NCBI GenBank assembly: GCA_021797495.1
Contig: JAJZZO010000011.1
Coordinates: 1 to 64,000, forward strand
Origin: Microcaldota archaeon
GTDB lineage: Archaea; Micrarchaeota; Micrarchaeia; Micrarchaeales; Micrarchaeaceae
DNA: 64,000 nucleotides
Reading direction: 5' to 3'
Shown: positions 1 to 7,370 of the stretch, in pieces
Layout: every line of letters begins with the position of its first letter
Numbering within the stretch: position 1 is the stretch's first letter
The notes under the pieces: model-generated
Seen by the model: the letters and a program-made list of their open reading frames with translations, nothing else
Databases searched by the model: none
Told to the model about the DNA's origin: nothing
Program-made: the position numbers and the translations under genes

Positions 1-1002
1 TTCTTCAGGAGGATAAGGGAAAAGAAGAAAGGAAAGAAGATAAAAGTTGGTTTTCCAAGATTCAAATCACAGGATAGATACGATTCACTAACATATCCTC
101 AGGACAACGGTTCATTCAGTATAGAAAAAGACAGACTTAGAGTTTCACGAATCGGAACGATGCGAATAGAACAGCATCGCCCAATAGAGGGAAAAGTAAA
201 GACCATGACAATAAAGAGAGAAGGAAGAGATTCCTACGCAATATTTACCACAATAAACGATGTAAAAGTCTCAGAAATGAAGGACACCAATCCAGTCGGC
301 ATAGACTTGGGATTGAACAACTTCATCGCCCTTTCCGACGGAAAGACAATGCAGAAACCGAAGTTCTTCAAGAAGAAGGCAAAGAGAATCGCAAGGTGGC
401 AGAGGATAGTCGCAAGAAGGACAAAATGGGAAGGCAGGAAGAAGGCAGAGAAGCAATCGAAAAGAAGGGAGGATGCAAAAGCGCATCTCTCCCAAGAATG
501 GGCAAATGTAACAAACCAATCAAACGACTTTGCGCATAAACTTGCAGACCATCTTATAAATTCAGGATACACCTCATTCGTAGTGGAGAAACTCAACATA
601 AAGAACATGGTGAAGAACCACAACCTTGCGCAGGCGATACATAACGCTGCATGGAGCCGATCCGTCGACTTCCTTTCATACAAGGCTGAAAGCGCTGGTA
701 TGAAAGTAATGAAGATAAATCCAGACAACACGACGCAGGAATGCAGCAGTTGCCATAATGTAAAAAGGGGAAAAGAGAAACTAACCCTGAAGGACAGAGT
801 ATACAACTGCTTTGTCTGCGGTCTGGTAATGGACAGGGATGTAAACGCATCAATAAACATACTCAATAGAGCTACCCTCGGACAGAGGGGAAGTCACGCT
901 CAGGGAGAAAAGACCTCTGCGGTGCAGCAGGCACCGAAAAGCCGTCTCGAAGAACTGAGAACCGATAAAACACATCCTTTGCAAGATGCAGTGATTGCAT
1001 GA
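1..1002 (+). CDS. tnpB: TnpB (IS605 OrfB) RNA-guided nuclease, 5' end outside window
   Basis: The open frame runs in from the left edge, so the N-terminus is missing; the first visible codons (FFRR, then VGFPRF) already match the N-terminal region of TnpB. RuvC-I is visible as GIDLGLNNF, RuvC-II as FVVEKLN, a zinc ribbon as CSSC and CFVC, and RuvC-III as DRDVNASINI, so the catalytic Asp, Glu and Asp residues are all present. TnpB proteins are guided by an omega RNA made from the 3' end of the gene and the right end of the element; the hairpin just downstream fits that layout. No TnpA lies next to it. The nuclease looks intact in what can be seen. Confidence 0.93.
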   Translation, partial: FFRRIREKKKGKKIKVGFPRFKSQDRYDSLTYPQDNGSFSIEKDRLRVSRIGTMRIEQHRPIEGKVKTMTIKREGRDSYAIFTTINDVKVSEMKDTNPVGIDLGLNNFIALSDGKTMQKPKFFKKKAKRIARWQRIVARRTKWEGRKKAEKQSKRREDAKAHLSQEWANVTNQSNDFAHKLADHLINSGYTSFVVEKLNIKNMVKNHNLAQAIHNAAWSRSVDFLSYKAESAGMKVMKINPDNTTQECSSCHNVKRGKEKLTLKDRVYNCFVCGLVMDRDVNASINILNRATLGQRGSHAQGEKTSAVQQAPKSRLEELRTDKTHPLQDAVIA

Positions 1003-1010
1003 ACGCAGGG

Positions 1011-1044
1011 GAAGCCCACGACTTTAGTCGTGGGAGGAGGTCAC
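1011..1044 (+). repeat. Right-end hairpin of the TnpB element
   Basis: A perfect 8-bp stem, CCCACGAC / GTCGTGGG with loop TTTA (1015-1034), followed by AGGAGGTCA, starts 12 bases after the tnpB stop. Such subterminal hairpins are what the Y1 transposase TnpA recognises, and in TnpB systems they form the omega RNA scaffold. The IS200 element at 6781-7305 carries the same design on the other strand, with loop TAAA and the same GGAGGTCA tail. Confidence 0.8.
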
Positions 1045-1337
1045 ATCTTATATTCGAGCAGAACCGGGCGCGCTTAGATAGCTACGAAGCGCGCGAACGC
1101 GCAAGGCTTAGCGCCGCGACGGTAGTCGCGGCAATAATCACGGAGCAGAACGGCTTCGACCCACGCAGAGCAGCAAAGGATTTGTTGCAGCCGCCTGACA
1201 AGACAATAACGCACATAAAGGCGCTTGGTTATGAAGGTGCTGCTGCGAGCTTGGAGAGGGTTAAGGCGTTGGTCAAAAACCAAGCTGATTACAACACTAC
1301 TCTTAATGCTCTTTTGCGCATCGACCCTGCAGTCTGA
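1045..1337 (+). pseudogene. 3' fragment of an unrecognised gene behind the IS end
   Basis: An open frame without its own credible start begins inside the IS right end and runs about 97 codons to a TGA. The composition is clearly more GC-rich than the island that follows, and the sequence is Ala/Arg-rich and helical (for example TVVAAIITEQNGF). The simplest reading is the 3' part of a gene cut by insertion of the TnpB element; the 5' part would lie left of the window. I do not recognise the family. Confidence 0.4.
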
Positions 1338-1541
1338 TTAGGTAATATATTGTTAGAATATCTAATACGTTTTGCGAATATATGTAAAAGACCAGTATTT
1401 CGCTTATAACTGCTTGTAGCTGCTTGGCATACAATTGCATGGTTTGCCTTTATTTAATGCGCTACAGCGCAAATAAAGTGGCATGTTTTTCGGCAAAACG
1501 CATCAAAAATCCACATTTTATGCATTTTTCACTACTGATTT

Positions 1542-1682
1542 TTATGCTTCCATATAAATGAAATCATAGATTTTTCTTTCATAATTATGAGCTAAAAAAT
1601 CCCTCTCGAGAGAAAGGTCATGTTTTACAAACTCCTTTGCCGCGCAATGCCACTTGCTTAACCAGAAAGCCCCGTTTTCCAT
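1542..1682 (-). CDS. Small hypothetical protein (46 aa)
   Basis: A short frame starting MENGAFWLSKWHC and ending with IYMEA lies just downstream, on the same strand, of the 225-aa membrane protein. It is rich in aromatic and charged residues and looks protein-like, but there is no clear ribosome binding site and the frame stays open upstream of the ATG, so it could be the tail of a decayed gene. The rest of 1338-1761 holds AT-rich sequence and a short inverted repeat at 1450-1477 around GCGCTACAGCGC. Confidence 0.3.
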   Translation of the reverse strand: MENGAFWLSKWHCAAKEFVKHDLSLERDFLAHNYERKIYDFIYMEA

Positions 1683-1730
1683 AAATTCGGAACATGAGCT
1701 TTTTCCAAAGCATGTTTTCGTTCCAGAAAG

Positions 1731-1773
1731 ATGGAAAATTAGTTTTTGTCTAATATTTTTCTTAATTTTCCAT
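1731..1773. terminator. Stem-loop at the 3' end of the membrane protein gene
   Basis: A perfect 11-bp inverted repeat, ATGGAAAATTA (1731-1741) and TAATTTTCCAT (1763-1773), has a 21-base T/A-rich loop and overlaps the stop codon of the minus-strand gene at 1762. It may end or protect that transcript; archaeal termination usually needs only T-runs, so the role is inferred. Confidence 0.4.
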
Positions 1774-2439
1774 TTTAACGGAATCAGTCTTATTAGTTAA
1801 AATATCCTTAGTATTGATATATAAAATAATAAAATTAGACACAAGGAAATAAATTGCGAGATAAATGGTTAGTATATAAAAAATAGCATAGTCCATTATA
1901 ACAATCCCAATCATACTGGAAAACGTTAATAATATCACTATGATGGTAGTTTTTATATATGGTAAAATACTATGTATTTCATATCGCAATCTGTCACTTT
2001 GTATCTTCCGAAGCTCCTGATTAATTATACTCGTACCCAACAAAAGAAAAGTTGCTACGATTAAAACAGACGTGTCTAAAGTTAGGAAAAAACTACTGTT
2101 AATTGCTGCGGTGCTACTAGAATTATAAAATATAAACGGTATTAATAATACTATTGATCCAAAAAAACCACCTACGGCAACATCATATAAATATGTCCAA
2201 AAGCCTTTACCAATTCTTTTATCATTTCTAAGTTCCTTAAGTGCATTTCCTATCGCACTTAAGTTGGATAAAATCAATATAGTAACTAAAATAGGTACTG
2301 TGTAGTGATTTTTAAAATTTATCAAGTTAGCTGTCATTATTGCAGCAATGAAAATATTATTTATACCTATAAGTGAGATCCAACCTATTTTAAAATACAA
2401 ACCCATGTTTTTTGTTTTTATATGGCTTATAAATTTCAC
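1762..2439 (-). CDS. Polytopic membrane protein, unknown function (225 aa)
   Basis: The protein has about six hydrophobic segments (near residues 12-38, 46-64, 88-108, 115-140, 160-182, 183-210) separated by short charged loops, and a hydrophilic C-terminus. I recognise no family. The start is taken as GTG, four bases after a copy of the 24-base island repeat; an internal ATG at residue 12 is an alternative. Base composition is strongly AT-rich compared with the core genes of this window, as expected of acquired DNA. It is the last member of the repeat-punctuated minus-strand series. Confidence 0.6.
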   Translation of the reverse strand: MKFISHIKTKNMGLYFKIGWISLIGINNIFIAAIMTANLINFKNHYTVPILVTILILSNLSAIGNALKELRNDKRIGKGFWTYLYDVAVGGFFGSIVLLIPFIFYNSSSTAAINSSFFLTLDTSVLIVATFLLLGTSIINQELRKIQSDRLRYEIHSILPYIKTTIIVILLTFSSMIGIVIMDYAIFYILTIYLAIYFLVSNFIILYINTKDILTNKTDSVKMEN

Positions 2440-2442
2440 AAT

Positions 2443-2466
2443 CCAACACTTTCATAGAAATTCTAA
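2443..2466 (-). repeat. Island 24-bp repeat, copy 1
   Basis: This copy differs from the consensus (plus strand CACTYTCATAGAAATTCTAA preceded by CCAG) only in having CCAA. It lies between a small decayed frame (stop near 2489) and the GTG start of the 225-aa membrane protein. Confidence 0.85.
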
Positions 2467-2528
2467 CACTATCTCACTATCAAACATACCTTTTCTTTAT
2501 TAATTCTCTTCTAACGAAATTAGTAAAT

Positions 2529-2633
2529 TTACCACCACTTCCAAAACCCTTTATGTTCCATTATTAGACGCTTATTAGTTAATTTAAGTTGACCGAATGA
2601 TGCAATCTCTTTTTCATCTGAGGTTATTTCCAT
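2529..2633 (-). pseudogene. Short PH-like fragment, probably frameshifted
   Basis: Starting at ATG, 34 codons read MEITSDEKEIASFGQLKLTN and on to a stop after WKWW. The central pattern of FGQLKLTNKRLIM resembles bacterial PH-like domains in which a charged turn precedes LTNKRL. A second frame overlapping the end continues from about 2549 to 2489 without a stop, so one indel probably truncated a protein of about 50 residues. Copy 1 of the repeat follows about 20 bases after that second stop. Family assignment is tentative. Confidence 0.35.
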
Positions 2634-2836
2634 AAGCACTCCCACAACAAAACATCCTTTGTTTCATGGTTTATAAAAATTTAATAAGGTTATGTAGATC
2701 GTTGTCCCATATGGTGGTGTGGCATTTGTACCAAGTCATTTTATTATTTTTGAATATACAAGCTGCAAAAGGGGTTTTAGAAGCTGTCACTCTCTCGACA
2801 GAGAAAGGTATAAAATTTTCGTGAACATGCTATTAT

Positions 2837-2860
2837 CCAGCACTTTCATAGAAATTCTAA
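2837..2860 (-). repeat. Island 24-bp repeat, copy 2
   Basis: This is an exact consensus copy. It begins two bases after the stop codon of the short minus-strand frame at 2863-2976. About 200 bases separate it from the next minus-strand frame. Confidence 0.85.
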
Positions 2861-2862
2861 GA

Positions 2863-2976
2863 TTATTTGTCTTCTTCGGAATTTTTATTTGCTTTCATAT
2901 GACCCAGTCTGAGGTCGCGTTTGATTCTACTACTGCCCTGGTGTTTTCTTCTAAGCACCACACTCAGAAATAACAT
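2863..2976 (-). CDS. Small basic protein or gene remnant (37 aa)
   Basis: The frame starts MLFLSVVLRRKHQG and ends KNSEEDK; it is Arg/Lys-rich. Support comes mainly from position: its stop lies two bases before repeat copy 2, the same spacing seen for the recognised genes in the island. It may be the 3' end of an older gene rather than a working one. Confidence 0.25.
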   Translation of the reverse strand: MLFLSVVLRRKHQGSSRIKRDLRLGHMKANKNSEEDK

Positions 2977-3076
2977 CTCTTTTGCTTAACATAAGACATT
3001 CATACTTCCTTAATTGCTTATTCGTATATAAAGATTTAAACTTTTACACAGCTGATATTATGGTGATTTGTTGAAG

Positions 3077-3355
3077 ATGCCAGATTGGAATAATATAGAG
3101 ATTGCTCTCTTAAAGGTCTTAGCTGAATGTGGTGGAGAAGCGCGATGCAAGGAGGCAACCGAGAAAACTATAGAAATATATCCTGATTTGCCGGAAGAAT
3201 CTAAAGAAAGCAAGCTACGTCGTAGTGGCGACCTCAGAATGCCAAACTTTGTACGCTGGGCTAGAAAGGAGATTAATCCTAAAAGGAGAATTAAATGGAA
3301 GCAAACACGGAATATGGATTATTACTTCACTAGGCCGCATGCGCCTAGAAACTGA
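3077..3355 (+). CDS. Winged-helix protein like the Mrr N-terminal domain (92 aa)
   Basis: The small protein opens MPDWNNIEIALLKVLAE and carries FVRWARKEI before a basic C-terminal strand region. This layout, helical start and then a WAR-type helix followed by a beta wing, resembles the DNA-binding N-terminal domain of Mrr-type restriction enzymes, but the nuclease domain is absent. A TATA-like stretch lies at 3026-3035 and GGTGAT at 3062-3067, which fits ATG 3077 or TTG 3071. It is one of the few plus-strand genes in the island. It could be a stand-alone regulator or a truncated restriction gene. Confidence 0.55.
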   Translation: MPDWNNIEIALLKVLAECGGEARCKEATEKTIEIYPDLPEESKESKLRRSGDLRMPNFVRWARKEINPKRRIKWKQTRNMDYYFTRPHAPRN

Positions 3356-3386
3356 GGGTCGGAACTGGCAACCTAAATATCACGAT

Positions 3387-3605
3387 TTAAGACCTAAGGG
3401 GTGATACTATCGCCTCTGCCTTTTCTTTCTTCATCCTTTTTGCGAGCTTGAAGAACTTATGTTTGTAAGTCTTCAACTGTTTGTACCATACGTTTATCCT
3501 ATTGTACACCTTCCTGTCCCTTGCTCAAGCATCTTCATGAACAAGCTCTCGTCCTTGATCTGCAGTAGTTCAAACCTTTCTTCGTGCCGATGCAGCGCAT
3601 CTGCT
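3387..3605 (-). pseudogene. Frameshifted remnant, possibly of a transposase-like protein
   Basis: Two minus-strand reading frames join near 3510. The first reads ADALHRHEERFELLQIKDES, the second KVYNRINVWYKQLKTYKHKF and on to a stop at 3387. Together they give about 70 Lys/Arg-rich helical residues without a start. The style is like IS-encoded proteins but I cannot name the family. A weak, shortened match to the island repeat lies at about 3626-3650, between this remnant and the gene ending at 3663. Confidence 0.35.
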
Positions 3606-3662
3606 TACTCGGACAGCTATTGTCACACTTTGTATAATCTACCAAAAAAATCTATTATATAA

Positions 3663-4202
3663 TCAGCCTTCTAATTTATTATATCGGTGTGTTATTTCTA
3701 TTATTATTTTCCCGATTTCTACAAATTCCTTAACGAATTCACCACCAGGTACGGATCCCATTATAATTCCTATGATGTCGAGTATTTTCACTGAGTGGCG
3801 TATATAATCTCTGGCGACTTCTTTTAGATTTTGTGAGGTCTCTTCTTCTTTACCTCTTTGTTGGGCTTCTTGCAGAAGTTTTCTCGATTCATCAAATTTT
3901 TCTTTTCTGTACCTAAAAAAATAGGTTTTAAGGCTGAGTTCTGGTCCGGTTAAGCCATGTTTTTTTAATGTATCTTCATTGAAATCTTTGTTGTCATCTA
4001 TTAACTTTTTCATTCTGGCTTTAACTTGTACCCCGGATTGTATAAATGCATCTCCATACCTCGATATTCTATCTGCTATATAATGCCTGTCATAAGCAAC
4101 TTTTAATATACTTATATCTTTGGTTAGTGCGTCAATCACTTCTTCGGAATCGTTTATTATACTAATTAGCAACTCCGTATCATTATTGCTGTTCTGGGCC
4201 AT
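3663..4202 (-). CDS. Helical protein with hydrophobic C-terminal segment (179 aa), last gene of a three-gene operon
   Basis: No family recognised. The protein is mostly alpha-helical and charged, with long heptad-like stretches at about 15-60 and 95-135, then a C-terminal region around ILDIIGIIMGSVPGGEFV and KIIIEI that is hydrophobic enough to be amphipathic or membrane-associated. It starts 16 bases after the stop of the nucleoside-deoxyribosyltransferase-like gene, so it is probably cotranscribed with it and the exonuclease. A membrane-active or oligomerising effector is one reading, but nothing in the sequence proves it. Confidence 0.55.
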   Translation of the reverse strand: MAQNSNNDTELLISIINDSEEVIDALTKDISILKVAYDRHYIADRISRYGDAFIQSGVQVKARMKKLIDDNKDFNEDTLKKHGLTGPELSLKTYFFRYRKEKFDESRKLLQEAQQRGKEEETSQNLKEVARDYIRHSVKILDIIGIIMGSVPGGEFVKEFVEIGKIIIEITHRYNKLEG

Positions 4203-4218
4203 TTAAGTCTAACCTTTT

Positions 4219-4620
4219 CTATACATTATCATTGAATATTTTTTGTGTCACATTTGGTGAACTTGTCCAACCGTAGAGCCTCCGAGTCATAGTTCTTGTG
4301 ATATATCTAACTGACTTCTTTACCTTCCTTAGTTTTGAGCCATTCAATTCGTACACGGTAATTCCCTTTTTGATTGCGTAATTTACTTCTTTTCCAACCC
4401 CTGTAGTTATCTTGTTTTTATAGCGTGTGAAAATAACTGTTTCGCACTCATCAATTAACTTAAAATAAAACTCCATCCCCCTAAATAGACTCTGAGAAGT
4501 TTGAAACTTGGCAGGGTTTGTTATTTGTGCTTTAGGGATGAACTTCTTTATTTTATATATCTCCTGTTTTTCGATGGAAGTTTTGTATGTAACGATTGCA
4601 TGGGCATAATACACTTTCAT
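4219..4620 (-). CDS. Nucleoside 2-deoxyribosyltransferase-like / DUF4406-like protein (133 aa)
   Basis: The protein begins with a hydrophobic strand, MKVYYAHAIV, and later shows a strand ending in CETVIFTR, then TTGVGKEVNYAIKKGITVYE. That order (N-terminal YYAHA, a central strand for the visible acid group, then G..KE...A...G..VYE) matches small Rossmann-like proteins of the NDT/DUF4406 type, which bind nucleotides or nucleosides. Catalytic residues cannot be confirmed by eye. It starts five bases after the exonuclease stop, so the two are probably cotranscribed. Related folds occur as nucleotide sensors or hydrolases in defence islands, which is context and not proof of function. Confidence 0.5.
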   Translation of the reverse strand: MKVYYAHAIVTYKTSIEKQEIYKIKKFIPKAQITNPAKFQTSQSLFRGMEFYFKLIDECETVIFTRYKNKITTGVGKEVNYAIKKGITVYELNGSKLRKVKKSVRYITRTMTRRLYGWTSSPNVTQKIFNDNV

Positions 4621-4625
4621 TTAAG

Positions 4626-5225
4626 TTACCAATTAATTTCGACTATTTTTACTTGTTCTTTACCATTGTCAGTAATAGAACACCGTATTCTTCCATCCCT
4701 TTTTCCCAACTCATAAATAGCTTTTAATATTTCAACGTCATTTTTACAGTAGTTTCTAACTTTCTGTTTTTCCCCATTTCTCCAAAGTGTCGGCGCTTCT
4801 GAGCCCTTAAGAGTTTTCTGTATATCTAGCTTGTTACTCAGAGCCAGATTATCCAGGCTTATATACTTACCAGTAGCTATTCGTAGTTTCTCCAAAGTAT
4901 CTACTGTTTTGCTTTTATATCTTGCTGCTACATCCATTTTAGTTGCAGTATTTAAAACAGGGTAATCGAACCTTAAGATATTATGACCTATAATCGTTTT
5001 ATATGAATCTAATATCTTTATCAATTTAATCTCATCACCTTCATCAAAAAAGTATATTTTTCCATTAGAATCTATTACACACGAGGTAGACATTTGCATT
5101 TTTAGCACTATTTCTGACCGCAACGTTTCCTTCTCATCAAACCTAAGTGTAGAATAATTTGGTTGTATGTCATCAAAGCTATATTTTGTTTCCAAATCGA
5201 AGAAGCAAACACTAGATCTTGACAT
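4626..5225 (-). CDS. Predicted 3'-5' exonuclease, RNase H fold (199 aa)
   Basis: Three exonuclease motifs are visible: FFDLETK near residue 8 (the DxE motif), GHNILRFDYPVL near 80, and NYCKNDVEIL near 159 (YxxxD type). Family B polymerase proofreading domains and the related stand-alone exonucleases share this pattern, and the length fits a single domain. It probably removes nucleotides from the 3' end of DNA or RNA. It heads a minus-strand operon with an NDT-like gene five bases downstream and a helical protein behind that. GTAGGGGTTT precedes the ATG. Confidence 0.75.
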   Translation of the reverse strand: MSRSSVCFFDLETKYSFDDIQPNYSTLRFDEKETLRSEIVLKMQMSTSCVIDSNGKIYFFDEGDEIKLIKILDSYKTIIGHNILRFDYPVLNTATKMDVAARYKSKTVDTLEKLRIATGKYISLDNLALSNKLDIQKTLKGSEAPTLWRNGEKQKVRNYCKNDVEILKAIYELGKRDGRIRCSITDNGKEQVKIVEINW

Positions 5226-5242
5226 ATTTAAACCCCTACATT

Positions 5243-5326
5243 TTATTCAACCACAACCTTAATATCCTTTCCGTCCAAAAATGCAGTGATGGACGGGTGC
5301 TTCTCTTCGACGTATCGATGTACGTC
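5243..5326 (-). pseudogene. C-terminal remnant of an unrecognised protein
   Basis: A minus-strand frame without a start reads DVHRYVEEKHPSITAFLDGK and ends after VVVE, directly upstream of the exonuclease gene. The regular helix-strand pattern looks like coding sequence, yet a stop lies immediately before it. It may be the tail of a decayed gene. The remainder of 5226-5412 holds nothing else I can support. Confidence 0.25.
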
Positions 5327-5412
5327 TTATGGATTATACTGATTGCACTTACGATCATGTTTACAGTCAGTGTAAAAATCATAAGTCTGATGCCTTATTA
5401 GTCCATTGAATT

Positions 5413-5904
5413 TCATTTTCGTACGCTAATGAGCCAATGCAGTAAGAGGGAGACGGGCCATATAGCTAACACGACTAAGAAAACAGTGAAGTTGCCACCA
5501 TCAAATGCTCCAAGCACCGCACCTGTCAAAATCAAGACTAAAAGCAGGATCGACCATAAAACCTTATTTTTCGTTCTCCGATATTTGGCTGTAGTGCGTT
5601 TCTGTTTGGACTTTGGCTCCCAGATAGCACATTCTATAAGGCCTAGAAGTAAGCCCAAACATCCGACGTAAAAACCTATAATGTCAGGATCACCTTTGCC
5701 CTTCATCTCCCTGTAAAGTAACCAAGAAAAGAAAAGGAGCCAGAGTAGTATAAATACCCACATGCCCAATCCTAATCCTAAAGTTTTGATAAAGTAAGAT
5801 AAAACAAAGGCTATGAGAAAGCCTAAAATAAACCATGACCATGAAATAGAATATGATACCCTCCCTTTCTTTGCTTCCCTCTTTTGATTTGTTTTTTGCA
5901 ACAT
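5413..5904 (-). CDS. Membrane protein, unknown function (163 aa)
   Basis: After a basic N-terminus (KREAKKGR) come about five hydrophobic segments, near residues 20-42, 45-63, 75-90, 112-133 and 138-158, with a basic cytoplasmic-type loop (KSKQKRTTAKYRRTKNK) between the third and fourth. GGTGACTT lies three bases before the ATG. A repeat copy (5963-5987) lies 58 bases upstream, so the gene is the next unit after a VapBC pair in the cassette-like series. Family unknown. Confidence 0.6.
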   Translation of the reverse strand: MLQKTNQKREAKKGRVSYSISWSWFILGFLIAFVLSYFIKTLGLGLGMWVFILLWLLFFSWLLYREMKGKGDPDIIGFYVGCLGLLLGLIECAIWEPKSKQKRTTAKYRRTKNKVLWSILLLVLILTGAVLGAFDGGNFTVFLVVLAIWPVSLLLHWLISVRK

Positions 5905-5962
5905 AATAAGTCACCCACTGCCAACGTTATCTGAATAATGAAATGTAACTTTCATTCAACCA

Positions 5963-5987
5963 CCTCACACTTTTATAGAAATTCTAA
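5963..5987 (-). repeat. Island 24-bp repeat, copy 3
   Basis: This copy is one base longer, starting CCTCACAC on the plus strand and keeping TATAGAAATTCTAA exactly. It begins 17 bases after the VapC stop at 6005 on the minus strand. Confidence 0.8.
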
Positions 5988-6004
5988 CATTATATTATTG
6001 ATAA

Positions 6005-6448
6005 TTATCCTTTAAGCTTTATTACCTTAAAGCCTTCCTTTTCTGCTATTTCGGATAGAAGTTTGTCTGCTGTTGCAAACCTGCCTGTTTGTATTTTTCT
6101 GGCAGTGGCTATCTGTAGGGCATCAGCAATATAGATATGGTGTTTTAGCACTAAATCTATCGAATGGGTAATTATGTCGCTAGACACATCCAAAATACTC
6201 AATGACCCGGCAACCAAAAGCTTCATGCTTTCACTAAGCAGCAGTTGTGTGCTTAACTTCGGATCGGTAGTTTTTCTGTGCTTGTCGAAAACTCCTACTG
6301 TTTCGCCCAAGTTCCAAATAGAGAAATATAACCTCACATTTCCCATTTCTGCATTTTTATACAATTCGTCTACTTTTTCACTATCCGTTTCAGTCAAATA
6401 CCTTTTTACGATAGCGCTTGTATCAAGATAAACGTCCTTCTCTCCCAT
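6005..6448 (-). CDS. vapC: VapC-type PIN-domain toxin (147 aa)
   Basis: PIN ribonuclease domain: the acidic metal-binding residues appear in VYLDTSA (residue 8), NLGETV (about 49), IADALQIA (about 109) and FATADKLL (about 128). VapC toxins cut tRNA or rRNA when freed from their antitoxin. The gene overlaps the upstream antitoxin gene by 26 bases, which suggests coupled translation. Length and motif spacing are normal, so the toxin looks intact. Repeat copy 3 follows the stop. Confidence 0.88.
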   Translation of the reverse strand: MGEKDVYLDTSAIVKRYLTETDSEKVDELYKNAEMGNVRLYFSIWNLGETVGVFDKHRKTTDPKLSTQLLLSESMKLLVAGSLSILDVSSDIITHSIDLVLKHHIYIADALQIATARKIQTGRFATADKLLSEIAEKEGFKVIKLKG

Positions 6449-6695
6449 CCCTCATCGCCCTTATGAGTTTTCCTGAATCCTTTCCAGTGCCTCTCTTCCT
6501 GGCAATATCTTCAAAGCTCGTATATTTTATTTCGATTCTTATCTCTTTGGAAATATCTTCCAGTCCGTACTTTGTAAAAGACTTAAGGAGTTCCTCGAAT
6601 GTTGAACTGAGGCTTAATCCTGATTTTATCATGTTTGCTCTTGCCTCTTTCAGTAATTCCTCATCAACAGAAAGGGTCAATTTTAATTTTGACAT
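6423..6695 (-). CDS. vapB: VapB-type antitoxin (90 aa)
   Basis: The N-terminus KLKLTLSVDEELLKEAR has the strand-helix pattern of a ribbon-helix-helix DNA-binding domain; the C-terminal part (ARKRGTGKDSGKLIRA) is basic and flexible, suited to binding the toxin. It lies immediately upstream of and overlaps the PIN toxin gene. An inverted repeat upstream (6705-6722) may be its operator. Between repeat copies 3 and 4 this pair is the only content. Confidence 0.8.
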   Translation of the reverse strand: MSKLKLTLSVDEELLKEARANMIKSGLSLSSTFEELLKSFTKYGLEDISKEIRIEIKYTSFEDIARKRGTGKDSGKLIRAMRDGREGRLS

Positions 6696-6704
6696 ATATA
6701 TTTC

Positions 6705-6722
6705 TATACATAAATAAGTATA
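6705..6722. promoter_or_regulatory. Candidate operator/promoter of VapBC 6005-6695
   Basis: TATAC (6705-6709) and GTATA (6718-6722) form an inverted repeat with an 8-base AT-only spacer, 10 bases upstream of the antitoxin start. A TATA element is included. Autoregulation through such sites is usual for VapBC pairs; binding here is inferred. Confidence 0.4.
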
Positions 6723-6739
6723 TAAGGCTTTCTATAACT

Positions 6740-6763
6740 CCAGCACTCTCATAGAAATTCTAA
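6740..6763 (-). repeat. Island 24-bp repeat, copy 4
   Basis: Consensus copy with CTC in place of TTT. It sits between the right end of the IS200 element and the VapB start at 6695. TTTCTAT at 6729-6735 and ATAGAAA inside the repeat could form a 7-bp stem around CCAGCAC. Confidence 0.85.
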
Positions 6764-6780
6764 TCTATTTTATTAGTTTC

Positions 6781-7305
6781 ATGACCTCCTCCCACACCTA
6801 AAGGCGTGGGTTTCGTCCGCGGTTAATTGAGGCGCCTTTGTCTTGGGTCGTTATCTTCCCTTACGTACCTGCTTACCGTCTCATCGTCGACATCGCTGAC
6901 CGACCTGTAGAAATAACCGCGGCCCCAGAAGTGTCCTCGCTGATACTGCGACCGGAATTTCGGATGCAATCGAAATAGGTCGTACGAACTCGCGCCCTTC
7001 AACAGGTTTATCGCCTTTGACACACTCATTTCCGGCGGCAAAAACACAACCATGTGCACGTGATCTGGCATCACGCCCAATTCTTTTATTACTATCCCAT
7101 GCCTTTCCGCCGCATTTTTCAACGCATTTTCACAGTCGACATAGTGACTTTCCTTCGACAGGGTTTCATACCTGTACTTTGTCACCCATTGCAGGTGATA
7201 TTCACTTACTCCGATTGAATGCGCGGCGTGCGCAAACTCTTTATTTTTATAGGTTCCACTATCCATAGTCTCGTGCCTTTGCGGCCTAACGGCCGCATTG
7301 GTTAC
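6781..7305 (-). mobile_element. IS200-like element (TnpA only)
   Basis: A single Y1 transposase gene is flanked by two hairpins. The left-end hairpin is GCGGCC / GGCCGC with loop TAAC (7281-7296), upstream of tnpA. The right-end hairpin at 6791-6810 pairs CCCACACC with GGCGTGGG (one mismatch), followed on the minus strand by AGGAGGTCA. The same right-end design follows the TnpB gene at 1011-1044, so the two elements are probably mobilised by the same transposase. The element sits between a hydrolase remnant and repeat copy 4. Exact ends are approximate. Confidence 0.8.
6823..7266 (-). CDS. tnpA: IS200/IS605-type Y1 transposase TnpA (147 aa)
   Basis: The HUH motif is visible as DHVHMVV near residue 68 and the catalytic tyrosine lies in the region GYFYRSVSDVDDETVSRYV (about 117-135). 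Length is typical for this family. TnpA acts as a dimer on single-stranded DNA, cutting at sites marked by subterminal hairpins, which are present on both sides. The first 15 residues are slightly unusual but the frame is intact, so the element may be active. No tnpB accompanies it; the nearest is at 1-1002. Confidence 0.92.
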   Translation of the reverse strand: MDSGTYKNKEFAHAAHSIGVSEYHLQWVTKYRYETLSKESHYVDCENALKNAAERHGIVIKELGVMPDHVHMVVFLPPEMSVSKAINLLKGASSYDLFRLHPKFRSQYQRGHFWGRGYFYRSVSDVDDETVSRYVREDNDPRQRRLN

Positions 7306-7370
7306 GTTTCTGTGTGAAGGACTAGAAATTTACAGGGCTTTTTCATCCGCATGTCTGAAGGCAAGGGATT

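Noticed and set aside
2719-2973. Plus-strand 84-codon frame
   Set aside because: It runs through repeat copy 2 and its residues show no natural pattern; the minus-strand small frame fits the island better.
5219-5401. Plus-strand 60-codon hydrophobic frame
   Set aside because: It begins inside the start of the exonuclease gene and lies over a minus-strand remnant; the hydrophobicity comes from AT-rich sequence.
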